64,000 nucleotides of DNA from Flavobacterium sp. N2270 (GTDB taxonomy: Bacteria > Bacteroidota > Bacteroidia > Flavobacteriales > Flavobacteriaceae), in assembly GCF_025947225.1 (NCBI RefSeq), contig NZ_CP110005.1:2727362-2791361 (forward strand), given 5' to 3'. The notes under the pieces were generated by a model. The model saw nothing but the letters and a program-made list of their open reading frames with translations. It searched no databases and was not told the origin of the DNA. This document shows, in pieces, positions 8,012 through 16,550 of the stretch. Numbering within the stretch: the stretch's first letter is position 1; the number at the start of each line of letters is the position of its first letter. The position numbers were made by a program, and so were the translations under genes.

Positions 8012-9226
8012 ATGAAACAAACATTTTACATATTATCCATTTTACTTTTATTAAACTCCTGTAAAGCATCAAAAAATAAAATTGAAAAAATTGATTTTAA
8101 AACAGAATACAAATTTTCTTCTGAAATAGAAAACAAGGTTTCTACAGATACTGTTCCTTGGAAATATCAAATTTCAGCTGCCGAATACGCCACCAAAGGC
8201 GATTACAAAAATGCTTTAATTCATTGGGACCTTGCAATGAGAGCAGGTGAAAAAGAATATTCTAAAAGTCAAGTAGATTCAATAAATCAAACATATACAA
8301 AAGTTAATGCATCTGATTACATCATTGAACAAGCTAAAAAAAATCAAGTAATCATAATAAACGAAGCACATCACAATTCGTATCATAGAGTATTTACAAA
8401 ATCGCTTCTTCAAAAACTTTACAATAACGGGTACACTAATTTAGGGTTAGAAGCACTAGGAAATGGAGAGTATTTAGATTCAATACTCAAGAATCGAAAA
8501 TATCCAATTCTTACAACAGGGCATTACATTAAAGATCCACAGTTTGGAAATTTAGTTAGAGACGCCTTAGAAATAGGATATAATTTATTTGCCTATGAGA
8601 ATTTTACAGAAGGAAATGGAAAAAAAAGAGAGATAGAACAAGCAAAAAACATTCAGCGAGCAATTGATTCTAAGCCAAATGAAAAGTTTTTAATTCATTG
8701 TGGATTTGACCATGCCTTAGAGGGAACTCATCAATCTTGGGAAAAAGCTATGGCGGGAAGATTAACGGAATATACTGGAATAAATCCCTTAACTATTAAT
8801 CAAGTAATGTATAGTGAAAAAAGTAACTATAAATTTAATCATCCACTTTTAAAAGCATTAGATGTCAAAGAACCAACAATTATTATTGATAATAAATACA
8901 ACCCCTTTAAATATGAACGTAAAGATGCATGGACAGATATTGCCGTTTTTCATCCAAGCACAAACTTTGTAGATAATCGACCTAACTGGTTATTTGAAAA
9001 TGGTAATAAAAAAGTTTCCATTACATTAAACGACATTCAATTGGAATTTCCGGTTATGGTTTTGGCTTATATGAAAGGAGAAGATATAAATCTAGCTGTT
9101 CCTATTGACATAATAGAAGTTTTAAATAAAAAAGAAAACTGTAATCTAGGATTAAAAAAAGGTATTTATGAAATTGTTGTAACAAACGGAAAAGAATCGT
9201 TTAAATTTGAACATAAAGTAAAATAA
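8012..9226 (+). CDS. ChaN/erythromycin esterase-like lipoprotein
   Basis: 404 residues from the ATG at 8012. A TTG 93 bases upstream extends the frame but would bury the signal peptide. The N-terminus MKQTFYILSILLLLNSC is a lipoprotein signal with lipobox LNSC. The body has IIINEAHHNSYHRVFTKSLL, then LGLEALGN, LFAYENF and FLIHCGFDHALEG, resembling the Glu/His-lined core of ChaN and EreA-like proteins (haem-binding or esterase-like). The C-terminal part from about residue 290 looks like a separate beta domain. The function in Bacteroidota is not established; the fold assignment is from the spaced E-x-H-H motif only. Confidence 0.65.
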   Translation: MKQTFYILSILLLLNSCKASKNKIEKIDFKTEYKFSSEIENKVSTDTVPWKYQISAAEYATKGDYKNALIHWDLAMRAGEKEYSKSQVDSINQTYTKVNASDYIIEQAKKNQVIIINEAHHNSYHRVFTKSLLQKLYNNGYTNLGLEALGNGEYLDSILKNRKYPILTTGHYIKDPQFGNLVRDALEIGYNLFAYENFTEGNGKKREIEQAKNIQRAIDSKPNEKFLIHCGFDHALEGTHQSWEKAMAGRLTEYTGINPLTINQVMYSEKSNYKFNHPLLKALDVKEPTIIIDNKYNPFKYERKDAWTDIAVFHPSTNFVDNRPNWLFENGNKKVSITLNDIQLEFPVMVLAYMKGEDINLAVPIDIIEVLNKKENCNLGLKKGIYEIVVTNGKESFKFEHKVK

Positions 9227-9298
9227 CTATTGCGGTTTTAAATACACAAAGTAAATGCTTTTTGACAGTTTGTTGTGGACGCTGTGAAACCTAAAAAA

Positions 9299-9322
9299 AA
9301 TCCCAATCTTTCGATTGGGATT
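9299..9322. terminator. Bidirectional terminator between the lipoprotein gene and carB
   Basis: AATCCCAATC and GATTGGGATT pair perfectly around TTTC. An A-run precedes and a T-run follows, so it can end transcription from both converging genes. Confidence 0.9.
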
Positions 9323-9336
9323 TTTTTATGTATTTA

Positions 9337-12192
9337 TTACTTACTTAAGTACATTTTTCTTCGTGAGTACAATTCGTAGAATTGGTCGTCTTTTAAATCA
9401 TCAATAAATAAAATGCTTTCTCCAGTTGATTTCATTTCCGGTCCTAACGCTTTATTTACATTTTTAAACTTACTAAAAGAGAAAACCGGTTGCTTAATCG
9501 CATATCCTTTTAACTGCGGGTTAAAAGTAAAATCAGTTACTTTATTATGACCTAACATTACTTTTGTAGCGTAATTTACATAAGGTTCGCCGTATGCTTT
9601 TGCAATAAACGGAACCGTACGAGAAGCTCTTGGATTGGCTTCAATGATATACACCGTATCGTCTTTAATGGCAAATTGAATATTGATTAATCCAACAGTT
9701 TTCAACGCTCTTGCTATTTTATGCGTGTGTTCTTTTATTTGTTGCATTACAAATTCTCCTAAGTTAAAAGGAGGCAATGTTGCATTACTATCTCCAGAAT
9801 GCACTCCACAAGGCTCAATATGCTCCATAATTCCTATGATGTACACATTTCCATCTGCATCACAAATTGCATCTGCTTCCGCTTCGATAGCACCATCTAA
9901 ATAATGATCTAACAGTAATTTATTTCCAGGAATCGATTTTAATAAATCAATTACATGTTCTTCTAGTTCTTGTTTGTTGATTACAATTTTCATTCCTTGT
10001 CCACCCAACACATAAGAAGGTCTAACTAATAAAGGAAAATCTAAAGTATCGGCTAAAATCGAAGCTTCGTCTGCACTCTCTGCAATTCCAAATTTTGGAA
10101 AAGGAATATTCAATTCGGTTAATAAATCCGAGAAACGTCCTCTATCTTCTGCTAAATCTAAAGCATCAAACGAAGTTCCAAGGATTTTTATTCCGTATTT
10201 AGAAAGTTTCTCCGCTAATTTCAAGGCAGTTTGTCCACCTAGCTGTACAATTACACCTTCAGGTTTTTCATGACGAATGATGTCGTAAATATGTTCCCAA
10301 AAAACAGGCTCAAAATATAATTTATCCGCTGTATCAAAATCGGTAGAAACCGTTTCTGGATTACAGTTAATCATTATGGTTTCGTAACCACATTCTTTTG
10401 CCGCTAAAACGCCGTGTACACAAGAGTAATCAAACTCAATTCCTTGTCCAATTCTATTGGGTCCAGAACCAAGAACAATTACTTTCTTTTTATCGGTTAC
10501 AATACTTTCGTTATGAACGTATCGTATTCCATCAGCTTTTTGTATTTCAGCTTCAAAAGTAGAATAGTAATAAGGTGTTTGAGCTTTAAATTCAGCCGCA
10601 CAAGTATCAACTAATTTATAAACTCTATTTATTTTTTGCTCTTCTCTTAATTTATATACTTGACTTTCTAAACAACCCATCATGTGAGCTATTTGTCGGT
10701 CACCGTAACCTTTTTGTTTTGCTTCTAACAATAATTCTCTAGGAAGCGTGTCAACTTTGTAGTTTGAAATTTCTTTTTCTAAAGTAAATAATTCTTCATA
10801 TTGCTTTAAGAACCACATGTCAATTTTTGTAATTTCATGAATACGACTCAATGGAATTCCCATTGCAATCGCATCGTAAATTACGAAAACTCTATCCCAA
10901 CTTGCATTGGTTAATTTTTCAATAATTTGATCGTAGTTTTTATATCCTTTTCCATCAGCTCCTAAACCGTTACGTTTAATTTCTAAAGACTGTGTAGCTT
11001 TATGAAGCGCTTCTTGGAACGAACGTCCAATTCCCATAACTTCTCCTACTGATTTCATTTGAAGTCCTAAAGTTCTATCAGCACCTTCAAATTTATCAAA
11101 GTTCCAACGTGGTATTTTTACAATTACATAATCTAAAGTTGGTTCGAATAAAGCCGATGTTGATTTTGTAATTTGATTTTGCAATTCGTCTAAGTTATAT
11201 CCTAAAGCTAATTTAGAAGCAATTTTTGCAATTGGATAACCTGTTGCCTTTGATGCTAAAGCCGATGAACGCGATACACGAGGATTAATTTCAATAGCTA
11301 CGATATCTTCATTTTCATCTGGTGAAACGGCAAACTGCACGTTACAACCTCCTGCAAAATTTCCAATAGCACGCATCATCAAGATGGCCATATCACGCAT
11401 TTTTTGATACGTTTTATCAGATAAAGTCATTGCTGGTGCAACCGTTATACTATCTCCAGTATGAATACCCATTGGATCCATATTTTCAATTGTACAAATA
11501 ATTACAACGTTATCGTTTTTATCTCTAAGTAATTCTAATTCATATTCTTTCCAACCTAAAAGTGCTTTATCAATAAGTACTTCATGAATTGGCGACATTT
11601 CTAAACCGTAAGATAATTTTTCATCAAATTCTTCAGCAGTATGTACAAAAGCTGCTCCAGTTCCTCCAAGTGTAAATGAAGGACGAATTACTAATGGAAA
11701 ACCAAATTCTTGTGCAATTTCTTTTCCTTTTAGAAATGAATTTGCAATTTTTGCAGGTGCAGCTCCAACGCCTAATTTCGCTAAAAGCTCTTTAAATTGA
11801 TCCCTATTTTCGGTAATATTAATGGCATTAACATCAACACCAATCATTTTTACATTAAAATCATCCCAAATTCCTTTTTCGTCAGCTTCCAAACAAAGGT
11901 TTAAAGCTGTTTGACCACCCATTGTAGGTAAAACTGCATCAATTTGTGGATGTTCTTTTAATATTTGAATTAATGATTTTGTAGTTAATGGCAATAAATA
12001 AACATGATCAGCCATTGAAGGGTCTGTCATTATGGTTGCTGGATTTGAATTAATTAAAATTACTTCAATTCCTTCTTCTCTAATAGAACGAGCAGATTGC
12101 GAACCAGCATAATCGAATTCGCATGCTTGTCCAATTACAATAGGTCCAGAACCTATAATTAAAACCGATTTTATTGAATTGTCTTTAGGCAT
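9337..12192 (-). CDS. carB: Carbamoyl-phosphate synthase large subunit, lacking the C-terminal allosteric domain
   Basis: 951 residues. Two tandem ATP-grasp halves are complete: the first from SVLIIGSGPIVIGQACEFDY through FAVSPDENEDIVAIEINPRV, the second from VIVLGSGPNRIGQGIEFDYS through FAIKDDTVYIIEANPRASRT, with the oligomerisation region between. It makes carbamoyl phosphate for pyrimidines and arginine. E. coli CarB has 1073 residues and ends in a roughly 135-residue MGS-like domain that binds UMP, IMP and ornithine. Here the protein stops right after GPEMKSTGE in the second half. I recall similar short lengths from related Flavobacteriaceae, so this is probably ancestral and not a local truncation. 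carA is not in the window. Confidence 0.97.
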   Translation of the reverse strand: MPKDNSIKSVLIIGSGPIVIGQACEFDYAGSQSARSIREEGIEVILINSNPATIMTDPSMADHVYLLPLTTKSLIQILKEHPQIDAVLPTMGGQTALNLCLEADEKGIWDDFNVKMIGVDVNAINITENRDQFKELLAKLGVGAAPAKIANSFLKGKEIAQEFGFPLVIRPSFTLGGTGAAFVHTAEEFDEKLSYGLEMSPIHEVLIDKALLGWKEYELELLRDKNDNVVIICTIENMDPMGIHTGDSITVAPAMTLSDKTYQKMRDMAILMMRAIGNFAGGCNVQFAVSPDENEDIVAIEINPRVSRSSALASKATGYPIAKIASKLALGYNLDELQNQITKSTSALFEPTLDYVIVKIPRWNFDKFEGADRTLGLQMKSVGEVMGIGRSFQEALHKATQSLEIKRNGLGADGKGYKNYDQIIEKLTNASWDRVFVIYDAIAMGIPLSRIHEITKIDMWFLKQYEELFTLEKEISNYKVDTLPRELLLEAKQKGYGDRQIAHMMGCLESQVYKLREEQKINRVYKLVDTCAAEFKAQTPYYYSTFEAEIQKADGIRYVHNESIVTDKKKVIVLGSGPNRIGQGIEFDYSCVHGVLAAKECGYETIMINCNPETVSTDFDTADKLYFEPVFWEHIYDIIRHEKPEGVIVQLGGQTALKLAEKLSKYGIKILGTSFDALDLAEDRGRFSDLLTELNIPFPKFGIAESADEASILADTLDFPLLVRPSYVLGGQGMKIVINKQELEEHVIDLLKSIPGNKLLLDHYLDGAIEAEADAICDADGNVYIIGIMEHIEPCGVHSGDSNATLPPFNLGEFVMQQIKEHTHKIARALKTVGLINIQFAIKDDTVYIIEANPRASRTVPFIAKAYGEPYVNYATKVMLGHNKVTDFTFNPQLKGYAIKQPVFSFSKFKNVNKALGPEMKSTGESILFIDDLKDDQFYELYSRRKMYLSK

Positions 12193-12303
12193 TGTATATG
12201 TAGTTGTTGTTGTTTTAGTTGTATGCTCAAAAATAATCTCTTTGTTTTACATTTTAAACTTTGAGAGCTGAAACTTATTAAATTTTATAAACAAGTTTAA
12301 AAA

Positions 12304-12333
12304 AAAGCCGCTACTAATAAAAGTAACGGCTTT
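12304..12333 (-). terminator. rpmH terminator
   Basis: AAAGCCGCTACT pairs with AGTAACGGCTTT. The one mismatch in the plus strand becomes a G-U pair on the minus strand, and the T-run also follows on that strand, so it terminates rpmH. Confidence 0.85.
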
Positions 12334-12354
12334 ATTTTGATTAAAAACTAATCA

Positions 12355-12516
12355 TTATTTTTTATGTCTTGGTTCACAAGAAACAGTCAATTTATGTCTT
12401 CCTTTAGCTCTTCTTCTAGCTAAAACTTTTCTTCCATTTGGAGAATCCATTCTGTCCATAAATCCGTGTTTATTTCTTCTTTTTCTTTTCGATGGTTGAA
12501 ACGTTCTTTTGCTCAT
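12355..12516 (-). CDS. rpmH: 50S ribosomal protein bL34
   Basis: 53 residues, starting [19 protein letters not shown] and ending CEPRHKK, with the highly basic pattern [17 protein letters not shown]. This is a complete bL34, which packs against 23S rRNA late in large-subunit assembly. It has its own strong promoter upstream and terminator downstream, and lies between carB and a divergent small gene. dnaA and rnpA, often beside rpmH in other phyla, are not here. Confidence 0.97.
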   Translation of the reverse strand: MSKRTFQPSKRKRRNKHGFMDRMDSPNGRKVLARRRAKGRHKLTVSCEPRHKK

Positions 12517-12587
12517 CACTTGTATTTTTAAAAATCTATATTTAAATCTCTTATAACTCTTAGTTTCCTTCCTTTGAAAACCGAGTG

Positions 12588-12617
12588 CAAATATACAAAG
12601 TCTTTTTTCATTCGCAA
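12588..12617 (-). promoter_or_regulatory. rpmH promoter
   Basis: On the minus strand TTG (12615-12617), 19 bases, then TATATTTG (12595-12588). This is an optimal Bacteroidota promoter, giving a leader of roughly 65 bases before the rpmH ATG. Confidence 0.75.
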
Positions 12618-12651
12618 GTACTTTTTTAAAAATATTTTTAATTGATTTTAT

Positions 12652-12659
12652 TACCTTTG
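12652..12659 (+). promoter_or_regulatory. -7 element for the gene at 12682
   Basis: TACCTTTG matches TAnnTTTG and lies 22 bases before the ATG. No TTG is seen at the usual distance upstream. Confidence 0.5.
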
Positions 12660-12681
12660 CATCACATTAAAAAAACAAATT

Positions 12682-13197
12682 ATGTTTCACAAAAATATTA
12701 AATTAATCATTGCGGGCTTATTAATTGCCTTAGGTATTTATCAAATAGTTGATAGAAGTGTAGGGAATGGTATATTTCTTATATTATTTTCTTCAATTTT
12801 CATCTTATTATACTTTAAAAACGAAATGATTTTACTTGCTTTTCTTAAGTTAAGAAAGCAAGACATGGACGGTGCAAAAAAATGGTTAGACAAAATATCT
12901 AATCCAGAAACGGCTTTAATAAGAAAACAACAAGGTTATTATAATTACCTTAACGGAATTATGGTTTCTCAAACCAATTTATCGCAAGCTGAAAAGTTTT
13001 TCAAGAAAGCGGTTGAACTTGGTTTATCTATGGATCAAGACATGGCTTTAGCAAAGTTACAACTGGCTGGAATCGCAATGTCTAAAAGAAGAAAAATTGA
13101 AGCTACTAAGTTATTAGCTGAGGCAAAAAAATTAGACAAACACGGTATGTTAAAAGATCAAATGAAAATGCTAAAAGATCAAATGAAAAAAATATAA
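12682..13197 (+). CDS. Small membrane protein with a TPR-like helical domain
   Basis: 171 residues. Two hydrophobic helices at about 7-24 and 28-47 form an N-terminal hairpin, followed by helical repeats of TPR character (AKKWLDKISNPETALIRKQQ and AEKFFKKAVELGL). The C-terminus has a doubled MLKDQMK heptad, encoded by an almost identical 21-base tandem repeat at about 13147-13188. I know similar Bacteroidota proteins only as uncharacterised. It probably scaffolds a protein complex at the inner face of the membrane; this is inference from the architecture. Confidence 0.7.
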   Translation: MFHKNIKLIIAGLLIALGIYQIVDRSVGNGIFLILFSSIFILLYFKNEMILLAFLKLRKQDMDGAKKWLDKISNPETALIRKQQGYYNYLNGIMVSQTNLSQAEKFFKKAVELGLSMDQDMALAKLQLAGIAMSKRRKIEATKLLAEAKKLDKHGMLKDQMKMLKDQMKKI

Positions 13198-13216
13198 GTA
13201 TTTCATTATCAGCATA

Positions 13217-13241
13217 AAAAAGCACCTTATAGGTGCTTTTT
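13217..13241 (+). terminator. Terminator after the TPR-like membrane protein gene
   Basis: AAAAAGCACCT pairs with AGGTGCTTTTT around a TAT loop and is followed by a T-run. Confidence 0.88.
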
Positions 13242-13332
13242 TTGTTTATTGAACGATTTTACTTTACTCATTATCGATAAAACAGCACTGTAAGTATTTA
13301 ATTTTCATAGCTTTAACTAAATATTTAAGGCA

Positions 13333-14031
13333 TTGAGAAAACTTTACTTCATACTGTCACTTTTACTTTCATTACAAAGCTTTTCATTTAACGATAGCAT
13401 TGTAAAGTTTTCCAATGCTATTAATACAAACATTACAGAATATATTTCCAAGAGTAATCTAGCTTATTTAGAAAAAGATTATAAAAAAGCTGAGCTGTTA
13501 TTAGATTCACTAATTTATAAAAATCTAATAGGAACACATTTTGATGATTTTTCTTTTAAAAGATTTGGAAAAAAAAGAATCCAATTAAATGAATCGATAA
13601 CTACACCTGTTATGATTTTCACTTATGCTTCTTGGTGTTTAATTGAAAAAGGGGAAATTGTTGCTTTAAACAAGCTTGCTAATGAATATAAAGGCAAAAT
13701 AAAAATTATAGTTGTTTTTTGGGACACTAAAAATAGTGTAAGGAAAGTTTCAAAAAAATTCAACTCTCAAATTGAAATTTGCTATGCGAATGAAAGAAAT
13801 AATAAAGACTTAAGAGCTATTAAATTATTAAAAAACACATTGGGTTTTCCAACTTCATATTTCTTAGATTCTAATAAAAATATTGTTTCAATAAAAAAAA
13901 GAAGTTTAAAAGCAACTTATAAAATAGACTTTAAAACTTCTCTAAAAAATAATTATAATTCTTACAAAAACGAAATCACACAATTAATTATTTCAAACTC
14001 ATCACCAAACTATCAATTAGCAAAGAAATAA
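13333..14031 (+). CDS. Exported thioredoxin-like protein with one active-site Cys
   Basis: 232 residues, starting at a TTG; no in-frame ATG lies before the core, and the TTG gives a good signal peptide (MRKLYFILSLLLSLQSFSFN). A linker of about 65 residues leads to a thioredoxin-like domain at about 85-200, with VMIFTYASWCLIEKGEIVAL, IVVFWD and the cis-Pro region LGFPTSYFLD. The usual CxxC is CLIE: Cys102 is kept and the second Cys is Glu105. It therefore cannot perform a normal dithiol exchange and may bind a ligand or act through a mixed disulfide. The substrate is unknown. Confidence 0.7.
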   Translation: MRKLYFILSLLLSLQSFSFNDSIVKFSNAINTNITEYISKSNLAYLEKDYKKAELLLDSLIYKNLIGTHFDDFSFKRFGKKRIQLNESITTPVMIFTYASWCLIEKGEIVALNKLANEYKGKIKIIVVFWDTKNSVRKVSKKFNSQIEICYANERNNKDLRAIKLLKNTLGFPTSYFLDSNKNIVSIKKRSLKATYKIDFKTSLKNNYNSYKNEITQLIISNSSPNYQLAKK

Positions 14032-14400
14032 TTATTTTGTAAGAAGCATTCTACCTCCAATTATTAATAAGATTACTGCAAATATTTTCTTCAACATTTT
14101 TTGATCTAGATTAATCGCTAGCTTACTTCCAAAATACCCCCCTACAACAAAAAATACTGCAATTATTGCTGCGTGCTTCCAATCGATATAACCTTCTTTA
14201 TAGTAATTATAAACAGCAATAGCTGTAACTGGAACTACCAAAACAGCTAAACTTGTACCTTGTGCTTGATGTTGACTAAAGCCTAAAAACAAGATTAATA
14301 GCGGAACCATAACTACCCCTCCACCTACTCCAACTAAACCACTTAATAAACCTGCAACAACTCCAATAAGGATAAGCAATAGAACTATTTGTAATGTCAT
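14032..14400 (-). CDS. Half-size TSUP (TauE/SafE) family permease
   Basis: 122 residues from ATG at 14400. A longer frame to 14445 exists but overlaps the upstream gene and adds charged residues before the first helix. Four membrane segments carry the family signature GLLSGLVGVGGGVVMVPLL. Full-length TSUP transporters have two such halves, so this protein should work as a dimer. TSUP members export sulfite, sulfoacetate or related anions; the substrate here is unknown. It lies 10 bases after the transglycosylase gene and is probably cotranscribed with it. Confidence 0.82.
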   Translation of the reverse strand: MTLQIVLLLILIGVVAGLLSGLVGVGGGVVMVPLLILFLGFSQHQAQGTSLAVLVVPVTAIAVYNYYKEGYIDWKHAAIIAVFFVVGGYFGSKLAINLDQKMLKKIFAVILLIIGGRMLLTK

Positions 14401-14410
14401 TTTTATTTTT

Positions 14411-15298
14411 TTATTTTCTGGCATAACCTGAAATTGGTATTTCAATTATATATTTTTTCTTATTTGGATTATCTAATTTTTTTTCTCTTAACCAAGGGTT
14501 ATGAATTTTTAAAATTTTATAATTTATTCCTTGAGTTTGAGCAAATGAAGCAAAATCAGAAATAGAAGAATCTATTTCAATTGTTTTTACTTGCACCTCA
14601 TTATATAATTCTTCTTTAGAAAATTTAAATCCGTACTCAACAGGATGTGTCATTATCTCCTTTAAAGCCAAAATTCTAAATACATAACGAGATGTTTCTT
14701 CAGTTAACAAAACATCGTAGTAAGAAGTAACGTTTTGCGAATCTAATTGACGTTGCACACCGCTCATTCCACCATTATATGAAGCAGCAGCTAATGTCCA
14801 ACTTCCAAATTTATCTTTAGCATCTTTTAAATACACACAAGCCGCTTCTGTTGATTTTACTAAATGATAACGTTCATCCACTTCATCAGTTACTTCCAAA
14901 CCTTTTTCTTTTGCAGTTGCTGGCATAAATTGCCAAACACCTCTTGCTCCTGCTGGAGAAACAGCATTAACTAAACTACTTTCTATTACGGCCAAATATT
15001 TGAAATCATCAGGAATACCGTGCTTTTTTAAAATGGGCTCAATTACAGGAAATACTTTATTCGCTCTTTTTAAAACCAAAGTTGTATTGGTATGATAATT
15101 TGTATTGGTCACTAATTCTCTATCTAAACGTTCATACACATCGGCAAGGTAAGTTGGAACTACTTCTCCTGCAAAATCAATTTTCATAGGAAAATTTTTT
15201 ACAGATTGTTTCTCAGAATCTACATTAACTGCGTATATAAAAAACAAACTTCCTAAGACAATCAATACAGTTAATGCTATTTTCTTTAATAATATCAT
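14411..15298 (-). CDS. Lytic transglycosylase (SLT domain, MltD-like)
   Basis: 295 residues. The N-terminus has a hydrophobic segment at 5-24, either an uncleaved anchor or a signal peptide. The SLT domain covers about residues 85-230: HGIPDDFKYLAVIESSL with catalytic Glu106, SPAGARGVWQFMPATAKEKG, and ASYNGGMSGVQR. It cleaves the MurNAc-GlcNAc bond of peptidoglycan to form 1,6-anhydro-MurNAc ends. The C-terminal 60 residues show ...INYKILKIHNPWLREKKL, a LysM-like tail often seen in MltD. Neighbours are a hydrolase upstream (one base away) and the TSUP gene downstream. Confidence 0.9.
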   Translation of the reverse strand: MILLKKIALTVLIVLGSLFFIYAVNVDSEKQSVKNFPMKIDFAGEVVPTYLADVYERLDRELVTNTNYHTNTTLVLKRANKVFPVIEPILKKHGIPDDFKYLAVIESSLVNAVSPAGARGVWQFMPATAKEKGLEVTDEVDERYHLVKSTEAACVYLKDAKDKFGSWTLAAASYNGGMSGVQRQLDSQNVTSYYDVLLTEETSRYVFRILALKEIMTHPVEYGFKFSKEELYNEVQVKTIEIDSSISDFASFAQTQGINYKILKIHNPWLREKKLDNPNKKKYIIEIPISGYARK

Positions 15299-15299
15299 T

Positions 15300-15962
15300 T
15301 TATTTATTCTTTTTAATTATTAATGGCAAATTTTCATTCAACCATTTATATTTATTAATAATCATAATATGTGTACCTCCTTTTATTGGTATACAATTAG
15401 TAATATATTTCATTGGAAAAATTTCGTCATCGGTTCCTTGGATATGAATAACGTTTTCATCTGGTTTTTCATTTTTCCATAAGATAACATTTTCTATGGC
15501 CCAATCCAAATACTTTTTATCTCGCATTTGTAAATATTTTTCGTAAAGTGCTAACCTTTTTGTTACAGTTTCTCCAAAAGCATATTTTGCTAAAGCTTCA
15601 ACATTTGACAATAATTGTGTAGGAATCAATTTATATGCCATTGTTGTTTTAGCAATTTTCATTCTTCGAGGAAATTCTTTATTTGACTTTACACTAGAAA
15701 TAATAATTGTCTTACGAACCTTTATTAATTTTGACATTTCTTGAACCAAAATTCCTCCAAAAGAAACTCCAATTAAAACCGGATTCTCGTGTTTTATATT
15801 TTTAGTCATTCGTAAAGCATAATCCTCTAAAGATTCTTTATCTAATGGAATCATCCATTCTAATAAAACAGTTTCGAACTCTTCATCAGGAAGTTTTATA
15901 TTTTCAAATATGGCAGGACTTGCAGCCAACCCAGGCATAAAATAAACAGGAATTTTTGACAT
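15300..15962 (-). CDS. Alpha/beta hydrolase
   Basis: 220 residues. YFMPGLAASPAIFENI gives the oxyanion-hole loop, IGVSFGG the nucleophile elbow with Ser67, and the C-terminal GTDDEIFP and GGTHIMIINKYKW supply the likely Asp and His. The protein is short for the fold, with a small cap. The substrate is unknown. The stop is one base from the transglycosylase start, so it heads a three-gene unit with that gene and the TSUP gene. Confidence 0.82.
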   Translation of the reverse strand: MSKIPVYFMPGLAASPAIFENIKLPDEEFETVLLEWMIPLDKESLEDYALRMTKNIKHENPVLIGVSFGGILVQEMSKLIKVRKTIIISSVKSNKEFPRRMKIAKTTMAYKLIPTQLLSNVEALAKYAFGETVTKRLALYEKYLQMRDKKYLDWAIENVILWKNEKPDENVIHIQGTDDEIFPMKYITNCIPIKGGTHIMIINKYKWLNENLPLIIKKNK

Positions 15963-16134
15963 TTAATGGAGTAATTAAAATAAGACTATAAATTTAGTAC
16001 AAAATTTACAAGAACAGATTTCTAAAATACTAAATTTATATTAATTTTTGTTTTAAAAGTCAACAATCACTTTAACACTTTTAACTTATTTTAAATAAAA
16101 AAAAACACAAAGTACAATATATACTTTAAAATCA

Positions 16135-16165
16135 TTTGAAATTGACTTACAATTTAATAACTTTG
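16135..16165 (+). promoter_or_regulatory. Promoter of the small GNAT gene
   Basis: TTTG (16135-16138), 19 bases, then TAACTTTG (16158-16165): an optimal promoter. It settles the start of the next gene, because the TTG that would extend the frame to 16136 is the -33 element itself. Confidence 0.75.
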
Positions 16166-16228
16166 TCAGTGACTTTAAAGTCTGAAAAACTTTTCAACCT
16201 TACGAATCCAACTATGACATTACTGAAT

Positions 16229-16510
16229 ATGGAAATTAAAGACAATGAACTTTTAAGACAATTTGAAATCATAACCGATTCTGGATTAGTTGCTATTGAA
16301 TACTCTTTACAAGATCGAAAAATATTTTTAACAAAGTTTGTTGAAAACGATAGCGAAGATGAAGAGTTACATCAAGAATTTATCAAAAATGTTTTAGAAA
16401 TTGCTATTGAGCGAAAATTAAAAGTGGTTCCTACACATATTAAAATGATTAAGTTTTTTAGAAAAAACAGAAAATATCAAGAATTGCTTCCACCAGGGTT
16501 AAAAATATAA
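16229..16510 (+). CDS. Small GNAT-like N-acetyltransferase (Yjdj type)
   Basis: 93 residues from the ATG at 16229; an ATG at 16214 is an alternative. It resembles the minimal GNAT proteins of the Yjdj/GCN5-related type: a beta sheet reading GLVAIEYSLQDRKIFLTKF, then a helix over FIKNVLEIAIERKLKVVPT, and the closing IKMIKFFRKNRKYQELL where typical members have Y-F-x-x-N/H-P-E-Y-x-x-L. These bind acetyl-CoA; substrates are mostly unknown. It is the only gene between its promoter and a strong terminator. Confidence 0.75.
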   Translation: MEIKDNELLRQFEIITDSGLVAIEYSLQDRKIFLTKFVENDSEDEELHQEFIKNVLEIAIERKLKVVPTHIKMIKFFRKNRKYQELLPPGLKI

Positions 16511-16515
16511 AAAGA

Positions 16516-16545
16516 AAAATCCCAAACTATTCAGTTTGGGATTTT
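16516..16545. terminator. Bidirectional terminator between the GNAT gene and mtaB
   Basis: A 13-bp perfect stem (16516-16528 with 16533-16545) containing CCCAAACT/AGTTTGGG and an ATTC loop, A-rich on one side and T-rich on the other. Confidence 0.92.
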
Positions 16546-16550
16546 TTTAT

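Noticed and set aside
5610..9226. GNAT, DUF1853, DUF2971, lipoprotein as a defence island
   Set aside because: No effector, sensor or known defence module; spacing shows only the first two as an operon. The nuclease-like fold alone is too little.
13147..13188. 21-base tandem repeat at the end of the TPR-like protein gene
   Set aside because: It keeps the reading frame and only doubles one heptad-like unit; ordinary coding variation.
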